NCBI RefSeq assembly: GCF_022347765.1
Contig: NZ_JAKRFZ010000008.1
Location: forward strand, 124,001-188,000
DNA: 64,000 nucleotides
Direction: 5' to 3'
Origin: Pseudoalteromonas sp. OOF1S-7
GTDB lineage: Bacteria; Pseudomonadota; Gammaproteobacteria; Enterobacterales; Alteromonadaceae
Part shown: positions 1 through 14,563 of the stretch, one piece after another
Layout of the letters: every line of letters begins with the position of its first letter
Position numbering within the stretch: the stretch's first letter is position 1
The notes under the pieces: model-generated
Told to the model about the DNA's origin: nothing
What the model saw: only the letters and a program-made list of their open reading frames with translations
Databases searched by the model: none
Position numbers and translations under genes: made by a program

Positions 1-305
1 AAGGGCTCAAGTAAAGTCGCCGCCTGAGGGTGCCAATGGTCAACCGCTTGCACCAGTAACGTACTATGTTGTTCTGTAAGAAGAGAGAAATCTTCAAACG
101 GACCATGATGTGCATCCCAGTGATTGTCATGATTAGTGACAATGCGCGACTCGATGTTTTCTTCCATTGCCAGACCGGCCAGCTCTTCCGGCGATAGCGG
201 ATCGCTGAAGTCCTTAAAGCCTTGTTTGATAAGTAGCGGTTTTTTTTGCCAATACTGAGTAAGGAAAGCTGCCTGGGTGAGGGCATTGAGAGATAGCTGA
301 TACAT
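1..305 (-). CDS. roxA: Ribosomal protein L16 arginine hydroxylase RoxA (YcfD), N-terminal part, cut by window edge
   Basis: This frame starts with ATG at 305 and runs leftwards off the window with no stop, so only about 101 N-terminal residues are visible. They read MYQLSLNALTQAAF, then WQKKPLLIKQGF, SPEELAGLAMEEN, HGPFEDF and LLVQAVDHW, which line up closely with E. coli YcfD/RoxA. That family is a cupin-fold 2-oxoglutarate/Fe(II) oxygenase which hydroxylates an arginine of ribosomal protein L16. The metal-binding HxD...H residues would lie outside the window and cannot be checked. A GGAG sits 6 nt upstream of the ATG. The gene follows purB on the same strand but is separated from it by a strong terminator, so it is probably transcribed on its own. 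Confidence 0.85.
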   Translation of the reverse strand, partial: MYQLSLNALTQAAFLTQYWQKKPLLIKQGFKDFSDPLSPEELAGLAMEENIESRIVTNHDNHWDAHHGPFEDFSLLTEQHSTLLVQAVDHWHPQAATLLEP

Positions 306-316
306 AAAGGGCTCCA

Positions 317-358
317 ATAAAAAAGCGAAAGTCCGGCGCTGCGCCGCAACTTTCGCTT
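317..358 (-). terminator. Intrinsic terminator after purB
   Basis: A perfect 10-bp inverted repeat (323-332 with 349-358) encloses a second GC-rich pairing (CGGCG 334-338 with CGCCG 342-346). Read on the minus strand the hairpin is followed by a run of T residues (317-324), a classic Rho-independent terminator for the mnmA-hflD-purB unit. Confidence 0.85.
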
Positions 359-385
359 CTCAGACTTAGGTGAGATTAACTCAGT

Positions 386-1768
<1,383 letters not shown>

Positions 1769-1791
1769 CTAATTGGTTTTTTGAACGATAT

Positions 1792-2394
1792 TTAAATATA
1801 ACTCTGTGCAGCAGCAATGATTTTCTTCTTTGCGAAGAAGAACTGACGACGCTTACCACCAAGCTGACGCCACAGCACCGCACTGCGGATCCCGGCCAGC
1901 AGCAGGGCCCGGATCTGATGTTGTATATGGGATTGTTTAAGTAACTCGGGTTTACCAAAAATCTGTATTTTTGGTCCAACCGGGCTTACGACCTGGCTGT
2001 AGATATCAGCCAGCGCGGCAACGATTTGCTCATCGCCAATATCGAAATGTTGCAATTGTCTGTCAAGCTGTTCAATGCGTTTTCCAAGCTCTGACATGGC
2101 CTGGTTGTTGGATGACAATGCTCGCTCTAATTGCATCAGGCTGCCTACATATTTGACCATTTCGACGTCTTTTTCGCCTTGTGCACTCAGCTGATCTGCC
2201 AGCGCGCGACAGCCTTGCTTCACTGCACTGGGATCTTCATAGACATCTTGTGGATTTTTTGGCGAGGTAATGGTAATACTTTTTAGCAGGCTGTTCGTTT
2301 CGTGGCGATTAAAAGTACCATAGCGGGCACATTTCTGTACCAGCTTAGCAATCTGGCACATTGCTGCCAGCGGGATCACGACTTCATGCTGCAT
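1792..2394 (-). CDS. hflD: High-frequency lysogenization protein homologue HflD
   Basis: 200 residues, slightly shorter than E. coli HflD (YcfC, about 213). Diagnostic stretches are CQIAKLVQKCA near the N-terminus, the central MQLERALSSNNQAMSELGKRIEQL helix region, and the C-terminal VSPVGPKIQIFGKPELL and RALLLAGIRSAVLWRQLGG segments. HflD is an all-helical peripheral protein reported to sequester phage lambda CII. Its cellular job is uncertain, though it is nearly always linked to mnmA and purB. The ATG overlaps the mnmA stop by one base (TAATG), which implies translational coupling. An in-frame stop just upstream excludes a longer start. Confidence 0.93.
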   Translation of the reverse strand: MQHEVVIPLAAMCQIAKLVQKCARYGTFNRHETNSLLKSITITSPKNPQDVYEDPSAVKQGCRALADQLSAQGEKDVEMVKYVGSLMQLERALSSNNQAMSELGKRIEQLDRQLQHFDIGDEQIVAALADIYSQVVSPVGPKIQIFGKPELLKQSHIQHQIRALLLAGIRSAVLWRQLGGKRRQFFFAKKKIIAAAQSYI

Positions 2395-3494
2395 TACTTG
2401 ATCACCGATTCAATAATACCGCCACCAAGGCAGACCTCATCCTGATAAAAGACTGCAGATTGTCCTGGTGTTACGGCTTTTTGTGGTTCATCAAACAATA
2501 CGCGCGCCATACCATCCTGGCCAACGAGTAGCGTACAAGGGATGTCTTCCTGGCGGTAACGGGTTTTAACCGTACAACGTGTGGTGCCTTGCGGGCCCAC
2601 TCGATCAACCCAGTGCAACTGGTTGGCGTTTAGCCCATTGCTGAACAGGCGAGGGTGGTTTTTGCCTTGTCCAACGACCAGTACATTGCGCTCAACGTCT
2701 TTGTCGACGACGTACCAGGGTTCTCCGGAGCCCTCTTTCATACCCCCGATCAGCAGGCCTTTACGCTGGCCTAAAGTATGATACATCAGACCTTCATGTT
2801 CACCGACATGGTTGCCTTCGCTGTCTTCAATGTTGCCAGGTTGAGCTGGCAGGAATTTTTGCAGGAAGTCTTTGAACTTGCGTTCACCGATAAAACAAAT
2901 GCCGGTACTGTCTTTCTTATCGTGAGTGATCAGATCTTGCTCTTCTGCAATACGACGCACTTCAGGTTTTTCAATATTGCCTACCGGGAACAGGGTTTGT
3001 GCTACGTGCTCATGACTAAGCGTGTACAGGAAGTAACTTTGATCTTTGTTGTTATCCAGTCCGCGTAACATGGCAAACTTGCCATCGCGTTCTTCACGAC
3101 GCACATAGTGACCCGTCGCTATATAATCGGCGCCCAGTGCCTGGGCCGCAAACTCAAGAAATGCCTTAAATTTGATCTCTTTGTTGCACATAATGTCCGG
3201 ATTTGGCGTACGGCCGGCTTTGTATTCGGCAAGAAAGTACTCGAATACATTGTCCCAGTATTCTGCGGCAAAGTTGACGGTATGTAGCTCAATACCCAGC
3301 TTGTCGCACACAGCCTGAGCATCTTTTAAATCTTCAGCAGCGGCACAGTATTCGTCATTGTCGTCTTCTTCCCAGTTCTTCATGAACAGGCCTTCAACCT
3401 GATAACCTTGCTGTTTAAGCAGGTAGGCTGAAACGGAGGAATCTACGCCGCCGGACATACCGACGATGACTTTAATTTGACTGTTATCGCTCAT
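2394..3494 (-). CDS. mnmA: tRNA-specific 2-thiouridylase MnmA
   Basis: 366 residues. MnmA adenylates U34 of tRNA-Lys, Glu and Gln and inserts sulfur received from the IscS-Tus relay, giving the s2 part of mnm5s2U34. The ATP-binding PP-loop SGGVDSS is at about 14-20. The two catalytic cysteines are C103 (in [12 protein letters not shown]) and C200 (in [13 protein letters not shown]), matching E. coli C102 and C199. The start at 3494 has only a weak GCGAG upstream. It heads the mnmA-hflD-purB unit. The nudJ gene that lies between rluE and mnmA in E. coli is absent here. Confidence 0.97.
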   Translation of the reverse strand: MSDNSQIKVIVGMSGGVDSSVSAYLLKQQGYQVEGLFMKNWEEDDNDEYCAAAEDLKDAQAVCDKLGIELHTVNFAAEYWDNVFEYFLAEYKAGRTPNPDIMCNKEIKFKAFLEFAAQALGADYIATGHYVRREERDGKFAMLRGLDNNKDQSYFLYTLSHEHVAQTLFPVGNIEKPEVRRIAEEQDLITHDKKDSTGICFIGERKFKDFLQKFLPAQPGNIEDSEGNHVGEHEGLMYHTLGQRKGLLIGGMKEGSGEPWYVVDKDVERNVLVVGQGKNHPRLFSNGLNANQLHWVDRVGPQGTTRCTVKTRYRQEDIPCTLLVGQDGMARVLFDEPQKAVTPGQSAVFYQDEVCLGGGIIESVIK

Positions 3495-3601
3495 AAACTC
3501 GCTGTGTATTTTAATTACAAAAAAGTGAGCTGCATTATAGCATGTAAATCAAGGTGCCCGGAAGTCGCGGGCTGATTAATCCCGAGTTTTTCGTGGTGAG
3601 A

Positions 3602-4261
3602 TCAGGAGGCTTTCACCACCTTGTATTGGCCATTTTCAATTCCGTCCAGTGTGTAGGGTCCGATCCGGTAGCGAATAAGACGCAGCGTCGGGTGGCCAAC
3701 ATGGGCGGTCATCCGTCTTACCTGACGGTTGCGACCCTCGGAGATGGTGATTTCGAGCCAGCTGGTCGGAATGCTTTTCCGTTCACGAATTGGCGGGTTA
3801 CGAGGCCACACGATTGGCGCAGAGATCAGGCTAACCTTGGCGGGTCGGGTTGGACCGTCTTTGAGTGTTATGCCATCACGCAGAGCCTGAAGTGCATTGT
3901 TATCCGGTTTGCCCTCAACCTGGACCCAGTAAGTTTTATCGGTTTTTTTACCTGGCTCAGTGAGCTTGTGCTGTAAGCGTCCGCAGTTGGTCAGTAACAG
4001 CAGGCCCTCACTATCGCGATCAAGTCGCCCAGCGGCGTAGACTTCTTTTATGTCAATAAAATCGGCGAGTGTTTGGCGGTTTTGATCGTCAGTAAACTGA
4101 CATAGGACATCAAACGGTTTATTGAATAGTACTACCTTGACCTGATCTGGCGAGAGTCTTGGTTTGATAGTTCGTTTAGTGCCGGGCCGCTTATTGGCAG
4201 AGCGCTTAGCGTGATTTGGGTTTGTTGTGTGTGTTCGGGTTTTCGGGCGTGGAGCGGGCAT
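3602..4261 (-). CDS. rluE: 23S rRNA pseudouridine(2457) synthase RluE
   Basis: 219 residues of the RsuA/RluB/E/F family. A basic, low-complexity N-terminus of about 35 residues precedes the catalytic domain. The catalytic aspartate is D81 in [15 protein letters not shown]. The stretch [20 protein letters not shown] followed by [20 protein letters not shown] is nearly identical to E. coli RluE and distinguishes it from RluB and RluF. There is no S4 domain, as expected for RluE. The enzyme isomerises U2457 in 23S rRNA. It lies on the same strand as icd upstream and mnmA downstream, with 107 bp before mnmA in which I see no gene. Confidence 0.93.
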   Translation of the reverse strand: MPAPRPKTRTHTTNPNHAKRSANKRPGTKRTIKPRLSPDQVKVVLFNKPFDVLCQFTDDQNRQTLADFIDIKEVYAAGRLDRDSEGLLLLTNCGRLQHKLTEPGKKTDKTYWVQVEGKPDNNALQALRDGITLKDGPTRPAKVSLISAPIVWPRNPPIRERKSIPTSWLEITISEGRNRQVRRMTAHVGHPTLRLIRYRIGPYTLDGIENGQYKVVKAS

Positions 4262-4317
4262 AATTCAGAGTTTAGCTAATAGTGCAATGGCGGGAGTGTA
4301 GCAAAAATTGGCAGCAA

Positions 4318-4349
4318 ATAAAAAAGGTGGCCGTTGAGCCACCTTTTAA
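4318..4349 (-). terminator. Intrinsic terminator after icd
   Basis: AAAAGGTGGC at 4322-4331 pairs with GCCACCTTTT at 4338-4347 around a short loop. On the minus strand the hairpin is followed by a T-rich run (TTTTTTATT), so it ends the icd transcript just before rluE. Confidence 0.8.
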
Positions 4350-4361
4350 ACAAGTAACGAA

Positions 4362-6992
<2,631 letters not shown>

Positions 6993-7211
6993 CTACACAA
7001 CTTCGTCCGCAAGCGGTGCGATGTTGGTAGCGTGCAGGCCTTTGGGACCTTCTTGCAGATCGAATGTTACATCCTGACCAGCTTTAAGCGTTTTGTATCC
7101 ATCCATTACAATCGTGGAGTAATGGGCAAAGATATCTTCCTCGCTGCCGTCTTCTACGATGAAACCAAACCCTTTGGCATTGTTAAACCATTTGACTTTT
7201 CCGCAAGCCAT
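6993..7211 (-). CDS. cspD: Cold-shock-like protein CspD
   Basis: 72 residues forming one cold-shock domain. The RNA-binding motifs RNP1 (KGFGFIV) and RNP2 (DIFAHYS, from the family's VFVHFS) are intact. The Ala-His-Tyr version of RNP2 and the MDGYKTLKAGQ stretch are typical of CspD rather than CspA. E. coli CspD binds single-stranded DNA, inhibits replication and is induced in stationary phase. An AGGA lies about 9 nt upstream of the ATG. The gene is divergent from clpS-clpA, the same arrangement as in E. coli. Confidence 0.93.
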   Translation of the reverse strand: MACGKVKWFNNAKGFGFIVEDGSEEDIFAHYSTIVMDGYKTLKAGQDVTFDLQEGPKGLHATNIAPLADEVV

Positions 7212-7417
7212 ACTTCTACATCCTTCTATAAGTTGACTAAATTAAGTTAATCTAACCTTTGAAATTTGCTAAGCTGCCCATATGATGAATATGTCCAGCT
7301 AGGTAAAGACTGTAGTTTATTTGGCCAGACAGTCAAGTTTTTAAAGCGATTTTTTAACAATTTATTTATTTTTCAATTCAAGTTGCTTGAGTTGATAAGA
7401 CAAGACTATATTTTATT

Positions 7418-7735
7418 ATGAGTGGGACAAACGAATCTGGTGTGGTTGACGCGGTCCGAGAGGAACAGAAACAAAAGTTGCAACCGCCGCGCAAGTACAA
7501 AGTGATTTTAAACAATGACGATTACACACCTATGGACTTTGTCATTGAAGTTTTAATGACATTTTTCAATATGGATAGCGAAAGAGCAACTGATGTGATG
7601 TTGAAAGTACATCACGAGGGAAAAGCGGTATGTGGACTGTACCCTGCCGACATTGCCCATACAAAGGCTGAGCAGGTAAATCGATATGCTCGGGATCACG
7701 AGCACCCGCTGCTCTGTAGTTGTGAGCAGGAATGA
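7418..7735 (+). CDS. clpS: ATP-dependent Clp protease adaptor ClpS
   Basis: 105 residues. A flexible N-terminal arm of about 25 residues precedes the ClpS core, with the family motif [20 protein letters not shown] (Asn-Asp-Asp of the N-degron pocket) and the later [19 protein letters not shown]. ClpS binds proteins with N-terminal Leu, Phe, Tyr or Trp and delivers them to ClpA. The clpA start is 28 nt downstream on the same strand, so the two are co-transcribed. The ATG lacks an obvious Shine-Dalgarno, but homology places the start here. Confidence 0.96.
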   Translation: MSGTNESGVVDAVREEQKQKLQPPRKYKVILNNDDYTPMDFVIEVLMTFFNMDSERATDVMLKVHHEGKAVCGLYPADIAHTKAEQVNRYARDHEHPLLCSCEQE

Positions 7736-7763
7736 CCTTATATATTCTCGTTGGGGGTTGCCA

Positions 7764-10031
7764 ATGCTAAATAAAGACTTAGAAATTACTCTGAATACCG
7801 CGTTTCGTGAGGCAAGAAATCGTCGTCACGAATTTATGACGGTAGAACATTTACTGCTCGCATTGATTGATAACCCGTCTGCCAGTGAAGCATTAAACGC
7901 GTGTGGCGTTGACACAGAAGGGCTAAAACGGGAACTGTCGGAGTTCATTGATGAGACTACTCCGGTAATTCCAGACTTGGAAGAAGATCGTGAAACACAG
8001 CCTACATTGGGTTTTCAGCGTGTTTTACAGCGTGCGGTCTTTCATGTGCAATCATCTGGTCGCAATGAAGTGACGGGTGTAAATGTGCTGGTGGCTATTT
8101 TCTCAGAGCAGGAAAGTCAGGCTGTTTATTTGCTTAAAAAAGCAGATGTAAGCCGTCTGGATATTGTTAATTATATCAGTCATGGCATATCAAAATCAGA
8201 TGACGATGCCGAGCCGGAAGACAATGAAGAAATTCATGAAGAAAGTCACGAAGCTGCGTCTGAAGAAAAAACTAAACTGGAAAACTTCACAGCCAATCTG
8301 AATGTGCTGGCAAAAGCTGGACAAATTGACCCTCTGGTCGGGCGCGACCAGGAAGTGGAACGGACCATTCAGGTCCTATGTCGCAGAAAGAAAAATAACC
8401 CACTGTTGGTTGGTGAGGCCGGTGTGGGCAAAACCGCCATTGCAGAGGGCCTGGCGTATCGTATAGTGAACGAGCTGGTACCGGATGTGATTGCCGATGC
8501 CGTAGTATATTCCCTGGATATGGGGGCTTTACTTGCCGGTACTAAATATCGAGGTGACTTTGAAAAACGTTTCAAAGCATTGTTGAAAGAGTTGCAGGCA
8601 AAACCCAATGCCATTTTATTCATTGATGAAATACACACCATTATCGGTGCGGGTGCCGCATCGGGTGGCGTTATGGACGCCTCGAACCTGATTAAGCCGT
8701 TGCTGTCGAGCGGTCAGCTTCGTTGTCTGGGTTCTACGACTTATTCCGAATTCAAGAATATTTTCGAAAAAGACCGGGCTTTGGTTCGTCGCTTCCAGAA
8801 AATTGACATTGTCGAGCCGAGCGTTGCGGATACTGCTAAAATTCTTAGCGGTCTGAAAGAGCGCTATGAAGAACATCATGGTATTCGCTATACACAGAAA
8901 GCGTTAAAGGCTGCTGCGGAGTTGAGTGCAAAGTACATTAATGAACGGCATTTGCCCGACAAAGCCATTGATGTGATAGACGAGGCAGGGGCTAACCAGC
9001 GCTTGTTACCGGCATCACGACGCAAGAAGACCATTGGTGTGGCAGATATTGAGCAAATCGTGTCTAAGATTGCGCGTATTCCGCAGCAGAATGTATCTTC
9101 AAGTGATAAAGAGGTGCTCAAAAACCTGGATCGCAACTTGAAGATGCTGGTCTTTGGCCAGGACGAATCAATCGATGCGCTGACCTCTGCCATTCGCTTG
9201 TCACGTTCAGGCCTTGGCAGTGAAGATAAACCGATTGGTTCATTCTTGTTTGCTGGACCCACCGGCGTAGGTAAGACTGAGGTGACCAAGCAGCTGGCTA
9301 AGTGTATGGGCATCGAGTTCGTGCGTTTTGATATGTCTGAGTACTCAGAGCGCCATGCGGTAAGTCGACTGATAGGTGCACCCCCAGGCTATGTTGGTTT
9401 TGAACAAGGTGGGTTGCTGACGGATGCGGTGATCAAACACCCGCATTCAGTGGTACTGCTGGATGAGATTGAAAAAGCACATCCTGATATTTATAACATT
9501 CTGTTGCAGGTGATGGACCATGGTACATTGACCGACAATAACGGGCGTAAAGCTGATTTCCGTAATGTGATTGTGGTGATGACAACCAATGCGGGTGTAC
9601 AGGAGACGGTACGTCAGTCAATTGGTTTCCAGGAACAGGACCATTCACACGATGCACTGGTTGAGATCAATAAGGTGTTTACTCCTGAGTTCAGAAACCG
9701 CCTCGACAACATTATTTGGTTCAACCACCTTGAAAAAGACGTTATTTTGCAAGTGGTTGATAAGTTCATTGTTGAGTTGCAAGCACAATTGGATAAGAAG
9801 TCAGTCTGTCTTGACTTGACCAATGAAGCCAGAGACTGGTTAGCAGACATTGGTTACGACAAGTCAATGGGGGCTCGCCCTATGGCCAGAGTAATACAGG
9901 ATAACCTTAAAAAGCCACTTGCAAATGAGATTCTGTTTGGTGAGTTGGTAGATGGGGGAACAGTTACGATTTCGGTTAAAGACAAAAAGCTGGCATTTAA
10001 GTTTGAGTCTAACGTGGTTGAACCCGCTTAA
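7764..10031 (+). CDS. clpA: ATP-dependent Clp protease ATP-binding subunit ClpA
   Basis: 755 residues, close to E. coli ClpA (758). The N-terminal repeat domain that docks ClpS covers about 1-145 and is followed by an acidic linker. AAA+ module 1 has Walker A GEAGVGKTA near 215 and Walker B ILFIDEIH. Module 2 has GPTGVGKTE near 495 and VVLLDEIEKAH. The ClpP-docking loop reads SIGFQE near 617, a variant of the E. coli IGL tripeptide. ClpA unfolds substrates and threads them into ClpP. Homology and the TTGGGGGTTGCC upstream support ATG 7764 over the longer open frame. clpP is not in the window. Confidence 0.97.
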   Translation: MLNKDLEITLNTAFREARNRRHEFMTVEHLLLALIDNPSASEALNACGVDTEGLKRELSEFIDETTPVIPDLEEDRETQPTLGFQRVLQRAVFHVQSSGRNEVTGVNVLVAIFSEQESQAVYLLKKADVSRLDIVNYISHGISKSDDDAEPEDNEEIHEESHEAASEEKTKLENFTANLNVLAKAGQIDPLVGRDQEVERTIQVLCRRKKNNPLLVGEAGVGKTAIAEGLAYRIVNELVPDVIADAVVYSLDMGALLAGTKYRGDFEKRFKALLKELQAKPNAILFIDEIHTIIGAGAASGGVMDASNLIKPLLSSGQLRCLGSTTYSEFKNIFEKDRALVRRFQKIDIVEPSVADTAKILSGLKERYEEHHGIRYTQKALKAAAELSAKYINERHLPDKAIDVIDEAGANQRLLPASRRKKTIGVADIEQIVSKIARIPQQNVSSSDKEVLKNLDRNLKMLVFGQDESIDALTSAIRLSRSGLGSEDKPIGSFLFAGPTGVGKTEVTKQLAKCMGIEFVRFDMSEYSERHAVSRLIGAPPGYVGFEQGGLLTDAVIKHPHSVVLLDEIEKAHPDIYNILLQVMDHGTLTDNNGRKADFRNVIVVMTTNAGVQETVRQSIGFQEQDHSHDALVEINKVFTPEFRNRLDNIIWFNHLEKDVILQVVDKFIVELQAQLDKKSVCLDLTNEARDWLADIGYDKSMGARPMARVIQDNLKKPLANEILFGELVDGGTVTISVKDKKLAFKFESNVVEPA

Positions 10032-10047
10032 TAATTAGTCTGAATCG

Positions 10048-10082
10048 ACAAAAAGCCCGGCGATAGTCGGGCTTTTTGTTTT
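10048..10082. terminator. Bidirectional terminator between clpA and infA
   Basis: ACAAAAAGCCCG (10048-10059) pairs with CGGGCTTTTTGT (10068-10079). It has a T-run on either strand, so it can end both clpS-clpA and the convergent aat-bpt-infA transcript. Confidence 0.85.
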
Positions 10083-10136
10083 AATCGTCTCTTATGTACA
10101 GCTACCTGAGCGGTAAGCGTATCTGAGCTGGGCGAA

Positions 10137-10382
<246 letters not shown>

Positions 10383-10446
10383 TTAACGGTGCAGATTTTG
10401 CCGAAAAGCGCGCGATAAGTAAAGGCAGGAGCGCTATTTTTGTAAT

Positions 10447-11151
10447 CTAAATGTTGACCCAGACGTCGTTTTTGAACTGTTGAGCAGGTAAATATTGTTG
10501 CTTGTAGCGCATTTTGGCGCAGGCATCAATCTGGTAACCAAGATAAAGGTAGGCTTTAGATTGCTGTCGTGCAAAGTCCAGCTGGGCCATGATCATTATG
10601 GTACCTAAGCTTAAATCTGCATAGTCGGGATCAAAAAAAGTATAAATGGCTGACAGTGCGGTAGGCATAGTGTCTGTAACTGCAACAGCGATTAATTGTT
10701 CTTTGTGCCAGAGTTCTATAAAGGTGATGGGCAGCCAGCGACAGAATAAGAAGCTCTCGTACTGCAACCTGTTGGGTGGGTACATGGAGCCATCGCTATG
10801 TCGCATCGTGATGTATTTTTCATATAGCTGATAATAATCAGGTTGCTCCTGAGTGCTGTATTTAAAGTGAAACCCTGAGTTTATCTTATTCCATTTGCGT
10901 TTTTGTGAGCGTGAGGGCATATAGGCATCGGCCAGTACCCGCACCGACTGACAGGCATGGCAAGCTGGGCAGTGGGGACGGTATATCTGATCTCCACTAC
11001 GACGAAAGCCAAATGAGAGTAAAGTCTCAAAACGAGCTGGTGTGTAGCAGTTGCTATCCAGGATCACTAATAGTTGTTCTTTCTTGTCAGCCAGGTAGCT
11101 GCAGTCAAACTGCTGGCTCAGGCCAATTTTTGAAGGGAAATGCTCAGTCAT
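10447..11151 (-). CDS. bpt: Aspartate/glutamate leucyltransferase (Bpt)
   Basis: 234 residues of the ATE/Bpt family, related to eukaryotic arginyl-tRNA transferases. Bpt transfers leucine from Leu-tRNA to N-terminal Asp or Glu, turning secondary destabilising residues into a primary N-degron. The conserved N-terminal cysteine pattern is seen in SNCYTPARFETLLSFGFRRS and YRPHCPACHACQSVRV, and the C-terminal block is LYLGYQIDACAKMRYKQQY. The start overlaps the aat stop by 8 nt, indicating coupled expression with the second aminoacyl transferase of the same pathway. Confidence 0.94.
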   Translation of the reverse strand: MTEHFPSKIGLSQQFDCSYLADKKEQLLVILDSNCYTPARFETLLSFGFRRSGDQIYRPHCPACHACQSVRVLADAYMPSRSQKRKWNKINSGFHFKYSTQEQPDYYQLYEKYITMRHSDGSMYPPNRLQYESFLFCRWLPITFIELWHKEQLIAVAVTDTMPTALSAIYTFFDPDYADLSLGTIMIMAQLDFARQQSKAYLYLGYQIDACAKMRYKQQYLPAQQFKNDVWVNI

Positions 11152-11860
11152 AAATCGCCCTCAATGGTTGCGGATGCCACATCGTTTCAGGCACTTGATA
11201 ATGGCTTGCTGATTTAAGTTTAGCTAAAAATTCTTTTCTTGAAATGACTTTTGCACCTAAAGACAGCAAATAAGGGTTCTCCAGCTGACAGTCTATAAAG
11301 TGAGCATTGTGTCGTTTTAGCCAGTTAACCAGTGCCCACATTGCCAGCTTAGAGGCATCTGGCACATGATAAAACATTGACTCACCGCAAAAAACGCCAT
11401 TTAACATGACACCGTACAAGCCGCCAATCAAGGCCTCCTGATGCCATACTTCGACGCTGTGGACGAACCCTTCTTGATGTCCTCTCAGGTAGGCTCCAAG
11501 CATGGCGCTGTTGATCCAGGTGCCTTCTTTATCCAGCCGCTGCTCCCGGCAAGCTGTAATGACTTGTTCAAAAGCCGTGTTAATGGTGATTTTGGGGGCA
11601 AGCTTGCGCGCTGTTTTTTTCAGTGTGCGGCTGATATGAAACTCATCCAGCTCTAAAATACCTCGTTCGCTTGGCGTCCACCACATAATTGGCTCTCGTT
11701 CATTGAACCATGGAAAGATACCCTGTTGATAGGCTCGACGCAGTCTTAACGTGCTCAGGCATCCGCCAATGGCCAGTAAGCCATCGGGATCTTTCAGTGC
11801 AAAGTGACAGGGGGGAAAAATAAAATCGGTGGCAGACAGATGAAACAATTGCTGAGTCAT
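11144..11860 (-). CDS. aat: Leucyl/phenylalanyl-tRNA--protein transferase
   Basis: 238 residues, the usual Aat length. It attaches Leu or Phe from aminoacyl-tRNA to N-terminal Lys or Arg, making substrates for ClpS. Family blocks seen are FPPCHFALKDPDGLLAIGG, RRAYQQGIFPWFNEREPIMW, GTWINSAMLGAYLRGHQEGF, GESMFYHVPDASKLA and FIDCQLENPYLLSLGAKVIS. It is the first gene of aat-bpt-infA. In E. coli aat lies directly before infA, so bpt appears here as an extra member of the unit. Confidence 0.96.
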   Translation of the reverse strand: MTQQLFHLSATDFIFPPCHFALKDPDGLLAIGGCLSTLRLRRAYQQGIFPWFNEREPIMWWTPSERGILELDEFHISRTLKKTARKLAPKITINTAFEQVITACREQRLDKEGTWINSAMLGAYLRGHQEGFVHSVEVWHQEALIGGLYGVMLNGVFCGESMFYHVPDASKLAMWALVNWLKRHNAHFIDCQLENPYLLSLGAKVISRKEFLAKLKSASHYQVPETMWHPQPLRAIYD

Positions 11861-11947
11861 ATTCGCGGTTCTAATTACAAACTAAAAAACCTCAGGGATG
11901 GAGTCAGTCTAACCTATTTTTAGCTCGGCGTGGGGACTTTATGTTTG

Positions 11948-11973
11948 AAGACGTGCAAGTTGTTGCACGTCTT
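11948..11973 (-). terminator. Hairpin after trxB, possible terminator
   Basis: AAGACGTGCAA (11948-11958) pairs perfectly with TTGCACGTCTT (11963-11973) around a 4-nt loop, 12 bp past the trxB stop. There is no real T-run on the minus side, so it may instead stabilise the mRNA 3' end. Confidence 0.45.
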
Positions 11974-11985
11974 GATGTATTCAGG

Positions 11986-13164
<1,179 letters not shown>

Positions 13165-13197
13165 CTATTTGACGTTAGTCTGTTTTTAAAGGTAGTT

Positions 13198-14523
13198 ATG
13201 GCATTTTGGCAGGATAAACCTGGGTTTGCACTGGAAGCACAAAGTTGCGCAATTCTTACTGATGCGAAGCAATATCGCACGCAGCTTTTATCACTCATTC
13301 GTGGTGCGCAGCAACGCATCTATTTAACCGCGCTGTACTTACAGGACGATGAGGCCGGTCGTGAAATTCTCGCGGCATTACATGACGTAGCATCAGCACG
13401 TCCACACCTACAGATCCACGTACTGGTTGATTTTCATCGCGCCCAGCGTGGGTTGATCGGCGAGGCCAAATCCGAGGGTAATGCGAAACTGTATTGCGAT
13501 ATGCAAGCTGAGTTTGGCTCAAATGTGAAAGTGTATGGTGTGCCGGTTAAGGCAAAAGAGCTGTTTGGAGTATTGCACCTTAAAGGGTTCGTGATTGATG
13601 ACACCGTGTTGTACAGTGGTGCCAGTATAAACAATGTGTACTTACAGCATGGCGATAAATACCGCCTTGACCGTTACTTTGTGATCCAAAACCAAGCGCT
13701 GGCGGCCAGCTTTTGTCACTTCCTGGATACTTATTTGTTGTCCAGCGAAGCGGTACCTCGGCTGGACTTGCGTCCGCTTAAGCCCTTTTCTAATCTAAAA
13801 GTGGCGCAAAAGCAGTTAATGAAACAGCTTAAAAAAGCACATTACGATATGAGCGCTGCAACGGCAACGGGTGGTTTAAACGTACGCGCGTTTCTTGGGT
13901 TTGGACGCAGAACCAATAAACTAAACCGTCTGATCAAGGCACTATTTGATACCACTGAGCGCGAATTGCTGTTGTACACCCCATATTTTAACTTTCCGGC
14001 CCCCTTGTTACGATCATTGCGTCGTTTACTCAAAGAGGGCAAAACGGTCACAATTGTGATCGGTGACAAAACCGCAAATGACTTTTACATTGCACCCGAT
14101 CAGCCGTTTAGCCGCATTGGTGCCTTACCTTATTTGTACGAAACCATTCTGTACAAGTTTTTGAAGGCGCAAAAACGCTATATCGACTCCGGGCATCTCA
14201 ATGTTTATCTGTGGCGTGATGGTAACAATTCATTTCACCTCAAGGGGATCAACCGTGACAATCAGGTACACCTGATGACCGGACATAACCTCAACCCCCG
14301 TGCCTGGGGACTGGATATTGAAAATGGTATTTTGATAGAAGATCCTGAACAGAAACTGGAGCAGGCTGTCAATGAAGAGCGTCAAGCCATTCTGGCCAAT
14401 TGTACTAAGCTCACCGGGGCGAAGGACCTGGAAACCGTCGATGACTACCCACCACCGGTTAAGAAAATCCTTGGCCAGGCAAAGCGGGTAAAAGTGGATT
14501 TTATCATCAAAAAATTCATTTAA
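13198..14523 (+). CDS. pssA: CDP-diacylglycerol--serine O-phosphatidyltransferase (PLD-type)
   Basis: 441 residues of the phospholipase D superfamily form of phosphatidylserine synthase found in E. coli, not the integral-membrane type. It makes phosphatidylserine, the precursor of phosphatidylethanolamine. Two HKD-type catalytic motifs are visible: HLKGFVIDDTVLYSGASIN near residue 130 and HLKGINRDNQVHLMTGHNLN near 345. There are no membrane segments, as expected for a peripheral enzyme. An AAAGGTAG precedes the ATG. It is divergent from trxB and convergent with asnB across a shared terminator. Confidence 0.95.
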   Translation: MAFWQDKPGFALEAQSCAILTDAKQYRTQLLSLIRGAQQRIYLTALYLQDDEAGREILAALHDVASARPHLQIHVLVDFHRAQRGLIGEAKSEGNAKLYCDMQAEFGSNVKVYGVPVKAKELFGVLHLKGFVIDDTVLYSGASINNVYLQHGDKYRLDRYFVIQNQALAASFCHFLDTYLLSSEAVPRLDLRPLKPFSNLKVAQKQLMKQLKKAHYDMSAATATGGLNVRAFLGFGRRTNKLNRLIKALFDTTERELLLYTPYFNFPAPLLRSLRRLLKEGKTVTIVIGDKTANDFYIAPDQPFSRIGALPYLYETILYKFLKAQKRYIDSGHLNVYLWRDGNNSFHLKGINRDNQVHLMTGHNLNPRAWGLDIENGILIEDPEQKLEQAVNEERQAILANCTKLTGAKDLETVDDYPPPVKKILGQAKRVKVDFIIKKFI

Positions 14524-14554
14524 GTAAAAAGGGCTTCTGGCCCTTTTTACTTTT
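14524..14554. terminator. Bidirectional terminator between pssA and asnB
   Basis: GTAAAAAGGGC (14524-14534) pairs with GCCCTTTTTAC across a short TTCTG loop, ending at 14550. A/T tracts on both arms let it serve pssA (plus) and asnB (minus). Confidence 0.85.
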
Positions 14555-14563
14555 CTGTAGAGA

